A DNA stretch of 64,000 bases from Phallus indusiatus (lineage: Eukaryota; Basidiomycota; Agaricomycetes; Phallales; Phallaceae). Location of the stretch: assembly GCA_027605045.1 (NCBI GenBank), contig JAQFWX010000001.1, forward strand, positions 62,001 to 126,000, given 5' to 3'. Each line of letters begins with the position of its first letter. The stretch's first letter is position 1. Below the pieces are notes generated by a model. It was not told where the DNA came from. It was given only the letters and a program-made list of their open reading frames with translations, and ran no database searches. The translations under genes were made by a program, and so were the position numbers. Shown piece by piece: positions 22,192 through 33,533 of this stretch.

Positions 22192-25100
22192 CGACAAATT
22201 TGCATCATTCGTTGCTGATCTCTCTCAAAATGCTGAGCCTCACACGCCCAGCGAGAATCCATCAATCTGTTCAGGTTCAAATCCGAGCTCTCCTGCAAAT
22301 AATCCGAATTTGTCAAAACGTTCCCGAAGCATCTCAGTTTCGTCCGTGGAATCCCCGACAGCACATCTCGGCCACCAGTTAGTCAGCACGAGCGAAAAAC
22401 CTCCTCCAAAGCGTCTGAAGAAGGCGGAGGTAGCTGAACTAATCACTGTCACTCGCAAATGTTTTGTTGAGGAAGTTAAGACACTGACTGAACCCCCCGA
22501 GAACTGGACGATCCCATCTGCAACGGAGAAATCTATTGCATATATATTAGATATGTCTAATTCGTCTTATAACTATAAAAATGAAAAGGGAGAATTGATT
22601 CCGATGTCCAAAATCATAAAAAACCATGTTTGTCTTTTATATTATCCTTAAATTAAAATTTATTGATCATCATTTTCAGTGTACTGATGGATGGGAAGGT
22701 GGAACAGGAGGCTCGAAACAGAAGTCTGTGTCAGTGGTGTTGTTAGGTGGCGTTTCATGTGTCCGTGCAGTCCATACCTGTCGTGGAATATTCATGTGTT
22801 CCGAAACTGAGCCAAATTTATGGCAAAATTACACACGATATGGATTTGATTTCGAACCATTCAAAAGAATGGCTGAACTCAATAGAGAAAACAATGCCAG
22901 TGAACAAGATACCCATTTAGGAATTGCTGCAGCGTATGTGATTTGTCAGATATTCAGAAATGTGTTCCAAATTACATATTTGCTCTAGATTTTATCATGG
23001 TATCAAACACATTGAATGCCGTGCTAATGGTAGTTGTAATGGTCGTCCAATGTTACGCAGGCTACAAACGGTATTTAGTTATATATTCAAAACAGCCTAT
23101 TTTGTTCACATTTCTCACAGCCATCATATCACGGCAAAAACTTCATTGTTAGCTGCTCTGCGTGGAAAATAGAAGATGGAAAACATAGTCACTTTTCACG
23201 CGCAATTCCTTCTAATGTTCAGGAGGATATCCTACAAGAAATTTTCGCTACAGGAGGTACAACATCTGATTGGGAAAAACATGCAAAACCTTGTGGTTAT
23301 GTTGTATCTTCAAGAGTTGGGTTACGTCAAAAGCACTGCCGTTAGTACAAAATTGTTTTTTCTAAGCCAATTACATAATACTAGTTTATAGCGCATGTAC
23401 ATTTTCGCAACGGGAAGCAAGTAGTTGGATCCATTCAGCATCGCAAATGCCCAGCTGGCATTATTATTTTCACACCGGTCGATCAGTCTATGCGAAAGGC
23501 CGTTGTAATTCCTCTTGCTTGCACTCCTCATAATCACCCATCTTTTAAGCCTGACAAGCTAACGCTGACCGCTAAAGAAACCTGGCTAAACGCTGTGCAA
23601 ACTGCTGGCGCATTGGGCTCTACAGTTTCTGATATTAACAAAGGCAAGTGCTCCTATGCTGATTTTGCTACGTATTTCTGACTCTGTGTTAAAAAGCTCC
23701 AAGCACCGCGGTTATTCTTGGCTCCAAAACTTCAAGAGAATTCCATTGCTTGGTCAACTCTCGTTACAAGAGCACTATTCTGGCAAAAGAAAAGCGCAAA
23801 AATTATCCACATGGTCTTCAATTTGAAGGTTTGCAACATTTTACCCTTTCGCGCCCATTTTTTTACTTGTAAAAACCATATTTAGGTGTCACACATTTGC
23901 ACACATCCGAACTCAAATACCCATTGAAAGATCGCTATATACATGCCATCATTACGGAACCATGTGCTGAGACCGGCACACCTATTCATGTCATTGTTAC
24001 AATGTTGACAGCGTTGGCTAATTTCGTTCATAGCGCCCGTGCTACTTTACACGACAATACTTACAAGCGAGTTCATGGTGTCTTCAACGAATGGGAGGTT
24101 GTTATCTGGGATTCTAGGCTTAACAAACGTAAGGATGACATTTCATTAGCCCAACTTATTGACAGTCTCTTTAGGTATTGCTATCAGCCGGGTCTATTGT
24201 AATCGGGAGACTCGACAGGCATTCCGCTTGATCTGGCGTGGTTGGATGGATGCTATTCGCGTTGTCACTGGAAAGCCTCTTCTCATCAAAGCTCTGCATG
24301 GTGAAGGTCAACATGTCGCATTTTTGATGGATGGATGTGCAGCACAAGTACAAGGGCTTGGTGATCATTTATTGACACTCAATGATCCTGTCAAAAGCAA
24401 TATCTTAACATTGGATCCTGATGAGATTGTGCAATATGTGATTAGAACATGTGACGTACATTGCAACCGGTACATTTTGTCATCTTTCTTTGTTGTGTTG
24501 TTGATATTCACGCTTTTAACATAGGAATATTGACGCTTTAGGTAGTGTTTGCAGTTATGAAGATATGAACCGCATCCGTCAATTCCGCTTTTTGGCTACA
24601 CAAAAAGAGAAGGATAGTTTCGTGGATTTTTGTCAAAACCACCCCGAAAAGAGAGTTAGAGGTTTGTCTTGTTTTTCTTAGTCCAACGCTGTGTATATTA
24701 AAGATCCTCTTCCAGATTGGGTTGAAAACAAGCTCAAATATCGTGGTATTTGCCATCTTTATGCCAGCACCTATCAAAAATTCGACGAGAAGACTGGGGC
24801 TTGACACCAGCAGACACGAACCTAAATGAGTCATCACATCCTGCAACTAATCGTGTTACTGGGATTAATCTAGCGCTTGTTGAAGCCATTGAAACGTCAG
24901 TTCTTCATTTATAAGCTGCATCCAGCCTCGGGACATTGAACCTTTTCAGTGCACGGAAGTACGATCAACAGGTTGCTTTTGATGTCTTAAAAGCTGAAGA
25001 AACATGCATGGATGCTCGCGCGCGCAACACTTTGATGCATCGTTTCAAATCAAACGGACAACGGACGAATACACGCATCAAACGAGCTGACCAGGAGCAT

Positions 25101-25710
25101 GAGATACGCACTCAACTTTGCACGCTCGACAACACTCTCCAAACGGCCGAAAAAGAAAAGAAGGCTGCCATTGAAAAGGTAAAGATCTTGAAAGCAGAAA
25201 AAAAACAGGTGTCGGGCGGAAAAAAACGCAAATATCGCACAGCTGGAACACGGAAACCTTTCCCGGCATTTGAGCCGTCGCTTTCTGCAAGTTCAAAAGA
25301 GAATGCATCATCATCGATGCTTCATACATCTGCGCCTGATACCGGTGCGTTTATACAAGTGTATCTCCAAAATCTTCTAAAATACTCTAGTGTGCACTGA
25401 TCTTGTGCCACCATTACCCCCATCTCCGGTGCGCCAGTCCTTCACTCCGAGCACTATTCCTTTCGAGCCTTTGCATCACTCCTATCCGACTCAGAATCCT
25501 CCTGAGGAGGATCCATTCTTGCTGCTGCTAAGCTCAAGCGGCTTCGATGATGGCGTCAACGTCGGGATCAACAATGGCTTCAACAACTCCACCTACCCCT
25601 ACCCCAACACCGACCCAGCTACTCAAGCGCACAGCCTCTACACGACAGGTTACGACTCTCACGCGCTTGCAAGGACGGATACCGAGGCAATTGGATTTCC
25701 GCGACGTTGA

Positions 25711-26562
25711 TGACCCAATGAATTGCAACGGCGTTGGGCGGGAAGTTTAGAAATTGTTGGTGGGGGGCGCGAGGGGCGGCGGGGGTCAGGGTAGAGTAGG
25801 CGATGACGAAGCTGACGACCCTGTTGCTTAAATGATGTAGTTATTTCAGAACGTTTTATTTAGATGACAGTATGATTCGGCAAAAAGATTCGGCGCTTGC
25901 GCAAGTTATCTTACAGAATTGGCATCGCCTCCATGTTGAGGAAGGAAGAGGTTATTTTTGAAATAAGAGTCAAAGTTTTAGCATTTCCCCTCGGGGGCGC
26001 CTCGTCTTCTAAACCACCCTCACAAAGTAGGTCTGACCGCTACTTTGGCCTTGGACTATTTCTAACATCCTAAGTCAAAATTTCAGTACTCAGTTTCTTT
26101 TTTTTTGGGAACGTGTTTGAATGCAGACCGAGAATAATTACGCGTTTTGAGGATTCAAAGCAAAACCCAGCGAAAAAAAAATAAGTGACGATATACATTT
26201 TTTTATCATCCACGACGTTCAATAGAAATGCAAGTTGAGTAAGAAATTGATTTTATCTTTATTTGGTGAAAACCGTATCTTGATTATATTCGATCTTTCA
26301 GATATAAGTCAGCTTGAAGCACGCATAATTATGTACGTTGACCAAGGCTAGGACCGGAATTTGGGACAACAAAGAAGCGATCTTCAATATTACAACAACA
26401 CCGAGGATAAAGATATATGTATGCATTATTTATGTATTGAATAGCGCCGCGGTAGATGTGATAATTATATCTACGTGACATAATACACCGCCCTCCACGA
26501 CCAAATCGTGAGTGAGGCGTAGTTCATGTATGATACATTGATGTGGCATCGGTGCAACGCTG
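25711..26562. other. Intergenic
   Basis: Shared 3' region of the plus-strand transposase-like gene and the minus-strand gene that follows. G-rich near 25760-25800, then AT-rich. No coding sequence supported. Confidence 0.55.
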
Positions 26563-27621
26563 TCAAAGGGAAAAAAGTATGCTTTGTAGAGGGTCCTGAG
26601 CATAATCCACGGGTGAAGGATCACCCACGTTCCGAAGAGGGGTTGACGAGGTGCAGCCGAGTAACTGATGGAAAGTGAATTCAGCCTTCCTCACAGGTCG
26701 GGGATGATGAATTGACGAGTTTGTGGAATAGCGCAGTAAACGGTCATTAGGCGCAGATGTTGAGAAAACCGGATGGTCATTTATCAATGATGGCGAAAAC
26801 AGAGGCGACTTGCCCAAGTCTCTGGAGATCTGTTCGTGGTTTTGTGCGAGCCATTGGGCACGTGCATGCTTTTGTTGTGTTTGAGGATCGACGTTATGTG
26901 AAGTATAGATGGGTAGTTGATAATCTAAATCTTCGACGTAAGGGAATGAGTTGTCCGCATATTCTTCTTGCCAGCTGAATCCCGAATCGACAGGAAAACC
27001 GCAGGTTGGTTCTGATAACTGGGAAGGGGAATCAAGTGCGTAGGGGCTGGTTTCAGAAGTCGAGTCCCGTGTCAGACCAGGATTAGTGTCGGATACAATC
27101 GGGCTGATAGGGCTGACCAGGTCATCAGCCAATCTTGAGTTCTGCTCGGCGCGATGTATGTCTGCGAATACCTCCTCTAACCATTGAATTTCTTTAGGCC
27201 CTGCTCCCGTGGCTTCGAGGTAAGAGTGCATGGTAGCAACAGTGGAAGGAACCCGCTCATCAATAGTTGTAGTCGCGAAGGATTTGACGTCGGTAGTTCC
27301 ATCCGAAATTGGTTGGTGGAGGGCATCGTTCTTCACAAAGAGGTCGGCAACAGAAGCGGCGAAAATGAGGTACTTGAGCGTATCAGGAGGGAATATCGCA
27401 TTTAATAACGCGAAGCCTAGAAGGACACGTTAACACCTGATCTGGAGAAGTAGTAGTTCTCTTTTACCATTCGTGGCTGAATGTTCACGAGCTCGAATCA
27501 ACGCTGAGCTAAGAATGTTGAGAGCATTGATGGCAACACCTAGTGTTCGTGCTTGGCCAACTTCTTGACCATAGATGGAACTGTCAGAGGGGCTGTTGGA
27601 GAAGGACACGCCAGAGGACAT
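26563..27621 (-). CDS. Hypothetical protein, largely disordered
   Basis: Two exons. The first starts at 27621 (MSSGVSFSNSPSDSSIYGQE) and runs through a helical stretch (LGVAINALNILSSALIRARE). An intron GTAAAAG...CTTCTAG (about 27418-27466) leads to FALLNAIFPPDTLKYLIFAA, also helical, then into a long Ser/Pro/Asp-rich region. The total is about 315 residues. A more structured patch (QQKHARAQWLAQNHEQISRD) lies past the middle. No enzyme motif, signal peptide or clear membrane helix. Family not recognised. It diverges from the S53 peptidase gene across about 700 bases. Confidence 0.6.
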
Positions 27622-28329
27622 TGAAAAGCTTGTAGAACGATGCAGTGATGGTTAAGCAGTGGGGGCGATATTGCGTGTCAAAGAGCTTTATATATCTTCC
27701 CATATTTAACAAGAATCCCTGCATGGACCAGAAGAAATCTATCGCGTCGCAAAGGATTTGACCACACCACAATGGATTTTGTCCATGGCCCTACAAAGGT
27801 CGACTAAGCCGTCCACGAAGCTTCTATCGGGGCCCTTGTGATGAGAAACAACGCTTCCATAGCGTTCCATAATTGAAGAATAACTTTTGAGAATGCGTCC
27901 TTAAAAGTAGGAACAAGAGAGACAAAGCAACCGACAATTGAAGTAGACCGTCGGTCCACAAAAGATGCTGTGTGGGTGTACGTGTACTTGTGAATCCCCG
28001 TGTACTTTTGTGGACACAAGGCTGCCTTTCGCCTTTTTCCGGGTTGCCTCAGTTGCCTCACCTGTTTCGGACTGTGTACCCAACGGTGATTCTTCGACAC
28101 TGACTATTATTATTGGTACCCCCTCAACATTTCGGCGCCATGTGGACGTCAAACCAACGATATTCGTATTATGGTTTTGTCCTCTAGTAAGCCGTCGATT
28201 CGATCACCTCGCAACGGAACCAAATATTCTGGAAGTACATTTCTTCAGAAACCGTTGTTCCTCTATCAGAGAATTTAGCTGCAGTCTCAATGAGCTCATT
28301 ATCTGTACAAACTTCTCACTTTATCCGCC
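27622..28329. promoter_or_regulatory. Divergent intergenic region
   Basis: About 700 bases between the minus-strand hypothetical gene and the plus-strand peptidase, so both promoters should lie here. Open frames on both strands look like chance. No named site assigned. Confidence 0.4.
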
Positions 28330-30726
28330 ATGAAGATTCATACTAGTGCTCGAGGAATCGTCTTTCTGGTCACCGCTCTCATACCAGGGACATTGTCATT
28401 TGCGCTGTTCAACTTGGAAGAAGTTCATGAAGTGGCAAAAGTTCCCAGCATTTTTAAATATATTGGTCCAGCTGATTCGTCTCAATTAATTGATTTTCAA
28501 GTAGTCCTCAAGTCGCGCGACATTCTGGGCCTAGAGAAAGTCTTGTATCAAGTCTCAGACCCTTCCTCCCCCAAATATGGTCAACATCTCTCGAAAGAAG
28601 AAGTTTGATCGCTTCCTTTCTCCCTCAACAGCAGCCCGTCTAATACATATCTAGGTTGATTTTTTCTTTCAGCCAACGGAGAATTCGCAAGCGAGCGTTA
28701 TAACTTGGCTTCAGTCTCATGGTATCCTTACAGAATCAGATGGCATAATACTGCGGTTTTCTGCTACGGTCGCGATTGCCAATGATATTCTTTCCGCGGA
28801 CTTTGCTGAATATACTGATGGTGATTCGAAGCAACGCGTCGTACGCACTACTTCGTATTCACTTCCTAGGCATTTGAAACCTATAATTAGCCACGTTCAT
28901 CCCTCTGTTGCGTAAGTAATGTTCGCGAAGTTAAATATTATTTACGAAATTTCTGATTTCAAATGAAGATTCCCCCTCGCGAGAAAGCGATTTCAGCTAC
29001 ATCCACGAAGACATAGTCTTTTGCAATCTCAGAAAATCCATCAGCTTTCTTCTGAATGCAAGGTTCTCACCCCTTCATGTGGTGAGTTACTTCATGTGAT
29101 ACTGTGTAAACAATGACTCTTGACACTCCACTTTAGTTGAAGCACTTTATGCACTACCACAAAGCGTGAACACGTCCTTAGAGAGTGCGCACCAACTAAG
29201 CGTCATTGGTTTAGGAAACACTATCCCGAATCCAAACGACATTGCGGTTTGTCCTCCCCTCAATAGCTTCTTTACATTTTTTTAAAACCTTCATTACAAG
29301 GCTTTCATTGAACTCTTCAAAATGGACCTCATGCTCACTTCTAATCTTTCATACACTATCCAAGCTATGGATTCTTCTGCTGGTGACAGTAGTCACTCCC
29401 ATCATCAAACCTCACCAGAGGCTGTGAGTATTTTCATTTAGGCTTATATAATGTTGCTTAATGTTGATATGGGGAATCTTTTTTGACGCATAGGACTTGG
29501 ATGTGGAGTATACATTGTCACTCGCAGGGGCTCCAATCACTTACGCTGCCAATTCCGACGCTACTGTCAACGCATTTCTCACCACCGCTCTAGCTCTTCT
29601 GAACCAATCTCAAATCCCCTCCGTTCTGTCCATTAGTTATGGTAAGTGTTTCAATGCATGATCTTTGAAGTTGAAGAACTTATGCAGGATGATAACACAT
29701 TTCAGGCTCTAATGAAGATGACGTGGGACCGAGTATGGCTACGTAAATCAAGGCATTTGATAAAAAGCATTTTCTCCTAACTGATTGAACGTGGTAACAG
29801 GAGCATTTGCCATGCATTCATGGCGCTGGGAGCGCGAGGTGTTTCTGTCATAGTAGCGTCAGGAGACGGGGGTGTCACTGGAATTCAACACGACCCTAGT
29901 TGTTTTTATTACCAGCCCACTTTCCCGGCTTCATGCCCGTTTGTTACATCTGTAAGCCCACTCCGCCTTCAAACCTGATCGACTGATTTTGAATTTCTTC
30001 TTTTTTTTTGGTATAGGTCGGAGGAACAACTATTTCAGCTAACAATCATGAGATTGCAGCAAGTCTTTCTTCCGGCGGGTTCTCCACCTTCTTTCCCCGT
30101 CCAGATTATCAGAATGATGTTGTTAGCAAATTTTTGAGCGGGATAGCGAATAATAGTTCGAATTCGAATATGTACAATTCTGCAAGTGTGATCTTTCTCA
30201 TTTTAAAAAAATATCAACTTACACAATTGTATGAAAGACGAATCGCGCATTTCCAGATATTGCTGCTGTCGCCCAAAACCTCGTCCTTGTCGAAGATGAC
30301 GTGCTTATTGCCGGAGATGGAACGTCCTTTGCTGCTCCAATTGTAGCTAGTATCGTTTCAATGATCAATACTCATAGGATCAATAGTAACAAGTCGACTC
30401 TGGGTTTTTTAAATCCCGCTTTATATGCCAATAGTAGCATGTTCTCCGATGTTACAGCTGGTGTGTTTTTTCAAGTCTATTCTTGCTTTAGAGAGTGTGA
30501 ACGTTTAATTTCAATAGGAAACAATCCAGGGTGTGGGACGAACGGCTTTACTGTATGTTACCTACCTAACCGCAATGATTGATTTTGAAGCTTAACTGAA
30601 TTCATATTTTCGTCCCTTCAGGCCGTGGAGGGTTGGGATCCGGTAGGCCTTCCCTACCTCCGCTTTGGAATTGCTGATAATGCTGGTTTTTCACTAGGTG
30701 ACAGGCTTGGGATCGCCAAACTTTGA
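28330..30726 (+). CDS. Secreted sedolisin (S53) peptidase, tripeptidyl-peptidase type
   Basis: Acid serine-carboxyl peptidase made as a secreted proenzyme. The start at 28330 gives a signal peptide (GIVFLVTALIPGTLSFAL), then the pro-kumamolisin domain, ending SDPSSPKYGQHLSKEEV. At least nine short introns follow. The catalytic Glu and Asp are in SPEADLDVEYTL (about 29490), matching the family ExxxD. Next come VLSISYG, the oxyanion region IVASGDGGVTG (about 29845-29880), PASCPFVTSVGGTT and the catalytic Ser in GDGTSFAAPIVAS (about 30307-30345). The calcium-site end NNPGCGTNGFTAVEGWDPVG is assembled across two introns. Most relatives have GTSASAP and GWDPVTG; this copy has GTSFAAP and lacks the Thr. 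It ends GIAKL; because the protein enters the secretory route, that tail is unlikely to act as a peroxisomal signal. Likely role: extracellular protein degradation. Confidence 0.87.
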
Positions 30727-31439
30727 GAATTTGATGAAATTGTTGGGCTGATCCACGACATATACGCCCCGTGCTCCCTTTTGTTTATTTGTTCAGCGTT
30801 TTGATATTAGTGTATGAATATTTGCTTATGCTTGTTTCACGTTGTATTAGCCAAGGAACGTATAAACTAATTTATCAGAACTGCACCGCATGGCTTGGTG
30901 GCTTGGTGGTTTTTTTTTCTTCCATCTCGGCATTTTCTCAAGCAATTGAGAGATTTAGCGGCGGTCATCGGTTATCATGGACATTGCGATGCACGAAAAT
31001 CTTGAGGAATACAAATTGAGCTATATGAATAGACTCCAAGAGACAATATAGGACGTACCTGACGGAAACAAGCAACGCCATGCACCGATATTCCCTTGTT
31101 ACCCTTTGGGCACTAACCCTACATTTTGATACGCAAGGTTTAATTGAGCGCCGCCATGCTGCAATTGAATTCGGCCCCCCGTGGGTCGGTCGGTCACGCA
31201 GATTTAATTCGATCAATTCATCAACTTTGATTCTAGATTTAGCCGTTTAGAAAACTTCATGCATATTTAAAAAGTATATACATATATATATATATTGGTA
31301 TAACAGCAGCATTTTGGTTTTCCCTTTCCCTCCTGACTCTTTGTAGACTTCCTCTCTTCCCTCTTCATTTCAAGTTGGCAGTCAGGCCTCTCAGTCTCGA
31401 CGGTTTTATGACAAGCTCCAAGGAAATTGAAAATTTAAT
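30727..31439. other. Intergenic
   Basis: AT-rich, with a short (AT)n run near 31280-31295 and pyrimidine-rich sequence at 31318-31370 that probably belongs to the next gene's promoter. No coding sequence supported. Confidence 0.5.
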
Positions 31440-33065
31440 ATGGCTGTAGGTTTGTCTACTTTTCGTCCTTTGGATTGAGCTGAGTTTATTCATTCAGGAC
31501 AGTATATTATTACATTCAAACGGGTATTTTAGGTGACGCATGAGAATCAAAGAACCAGATGTGATACTAACGCGGGTCCGTTCAACGTTGGGGAAACCTA
31601 TAGCATTATATGCCTACGATCTTTTACTTACCTTGCCGCTTGAAATCGAGATGGTGTGGTTAAGAAAAATCCGAGCTTCTACCGGGCTGTATATCATGGC
31701 GAGATACTTTCCATTCGGCTTGGTTCTATTCCAAAATGCAGCAACACTTGAAACTCCACAGGTGAGAAGTCTGGCTGCTGAGACCATTTTGACGGTGGAT
31801 ACTAATGAAGCCTACAGTTCGTTCCCCACCTTCTCGTTTAATTTGATCTCCGATGAAAGAGAATTATTTTAGTTGTGATGCAATATACCAAGCAATGGGC
31901 GTAATTGCAATGTCGGGACGTGCGGCTGTCGTAGGTCTGATCATCTCTCGAATACGAATTAGCTCGAACTGTCCTAATTGATAGATCCATCATAGTGATC
32001 GTGGTGATGCGCACCTATGCTCTTTTGAATTGTAATATAAAAGTGCTTTTATTCGTTGGATTACTCGGTCTTACTACTATTGTGGTTGATGGGGTAGGCC
32101 TTCAACTAATCTCTTACTAACTTGTCATCTCAGCTTTTAACATATTGCCCAGTTTCAAATTCCAGGTTATCAATGTGCCAGGATCGTTACACACCAATCA
32201 ACGTGAGCAAATTTTGCATCAAATATTTCTAATGGGTGACTTGAATCCCGTTTTTTTTCTTGCTTTTCTTAAAACAGATGTTTGTGTTTGTTTCGCTTGA
32301 ATTACAAATATGATGACAAATTTCTAGGGAATTGGATCAACTCTCTTTGTCGCATGATTTTCGAGGTAGTCGTTTTGGTTTTAAGTCTGTACCAAGTTTT
32401 GAACTTGTATAAATTGGATCGAAGAATCGCCGCAAGAAAAGATAGTATAACTCTTTTGACGGCTCGATCTGGTGAGTTTTCTGAGACACTCTTAGGCCTA
32501 TCTTAATAATTCGCTGGTCATGATGGGAGTAGGCTTTGTATATTTTTTGTACGGTTTTAGTCTATCTTCCCATGAGTCGTTTTAATTTATCGAGTTTTCC
32601 AGGTCTATCGTTATTGTGGAGCTGTTGAATATGATATTTACAATTGTAAGTGTTCGAACTAAAGCTTGGACTTTGAATGAATGTCAGAGCTGATATTGCA
32701 AACAGGTACCGACTGTAAGCAGACACCGAGTCACATAATACCGCCCGAGCTGATCAGGTTCTAGCTTATTGATATTTTCAGCGGGCTTTCGCTACCGTGC
32801 GCGACGAGTTTAATTTTCTGTTCGCCATATACATGATTTAACTGACATGTCATACATTACTATTAGGATTTCATCTATTCTTATTACACGCTTTCTCCTC
32901 GACATACGACAGCTCAACGTGTACCGGAATGAGTTGCGGACTGATGAGTTACCTACAACGACTTGGTCAGTGGCGATACCCGGCATGATTTCTATTGCGG
33001 AACATTTCGATATTCGGCCTGATTTTGGAGGGGGTTACGAATTAACTACTAGTAATGACTCATGA
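31440..33065 (+). CDS. DUF6533-family multi-helix membrane protein (copy 2)
   Basis: The signature ALYAYDLLLTLPLEIEMVW follows an intron acceptor at about 31597. ARYFPFGLVLFQNAATL (NRY-like region) comes next, then CDAIYQAMG (about 31877) and VIVVMRTYALLNCNIKVLLFVGLLGLTT (about 31995-32085). A later exon gives SLCRMIFEVVVLVLSLYQVL (about 32340-32400), a helix followed by a basic segment. The tail ILITRFLLDIRQLNVYRNEL ends with a soluble part at 33065. This matches the family order. The first exon is uncertain: ATG at 31440 with a short exon is my best guess. Same family as 5266-6604 and 46524-48190, but sequences differ strongly, so they are not recent duplicates. Function unknown. Confidence 0.65.
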
Positions 33066-33533
33066 GCCGGGCACTTGATTTTTTGCTTTGATTTTGTACC
33101 TCTAATTCGTAATAATAATATCCGAATACCGCCTAGGACATTAATAACAATACTAATAAAAAAACAAATTGGTGTCAGAAAGTAAACTAGAAGCTTAAAC
33201 CTGAGAGGCTGACTCAAAGCCATGACAACACGTATGCCATGATTGTGCCATCATTGCAGGACAGCGCGCCGCCCAAACCCCAAAAGGGTCCACGAATTCA
33301 TGCGGCAGCGTTCAAAAAACACGGGTCCGCAACGGGTCCGGGTTCCATAGCCAATCAAAATCACCGATTGACGCCCAACAGCGGGCTTACTCACAAATTG
33401 GAACATGCATGTATGACGTAATACACCAGGGTTTTTCTTCACTAACAAAACACCTTGTCGTTTGCTCTTATTAGTCACGCATGCTAATGCATGGCCGACA
33501 CAGCCAAATTCATTCCTACCACTCTCTGCGACT
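33066..33533. promoter_or_regulatory. Intergenic, likely promoter of the sterol glucosyltransferase
   Basis: Holds the DUF6533 3' end and the upstream region of the glucosyltransferase. An ATG at 33462 would add 24 residues to that gene in frame. Nothing else seen. Confidence 0.4.

Larger units (their letters stand above)
15303..25710 (+). pseudogene. MULE-like transposase gene, interrupted by a 6.7-kb transposon
   Basis: Exon 1 (15303-15525) starts MALVNEEGLSEVSDSLEGLL and resumes at 22192 once the inserted element and one target copy are removed. The join reads ...ENAASWVN-FDKFASFVADL in frame. Later exons lie at about 22680-22930, 22958-23068, 23120-23340, 23392-23645, 23690-23830, 23885-24135, 24180-24470, 24525-24660, 24715-24890 and 24950-25345, and the last at about 25392-25710. 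A Cys/His region (CRGIFMCSE, KLHICSRFYHGIKHIEC, CNGRP, DGKHSHF) resembles the FLYWCH/WRKY-GCM1 zinc fold often found with MULE transposases. Candidate DDE residues are in LHDNTYKRVHG, FLMDGCAAQVQGLG and TNLNESSHPATN. A basic coiled coil (QTAEKEKKAAIEKVKILKAE) follows, then a Ser/Pro-rich tail ending EAIGFPRR. Apart from the insertion the frames look intact. Superfamily is inferred from motif order; no terminal repeats of its own were found. Confidence 0.65.

Noticed and set aside
28330..30726. S53 peptidase ending in AKL as a PTS1 signal
   Set aside because: The protein has a clear secretory signal peptide and propeptide, so a peroxisomal role for the tail is improbable.
31279..31295. (AT)n run as a microsatellite of interest
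   Set aside because: Short and expected in AT-rich intergenic DNA.
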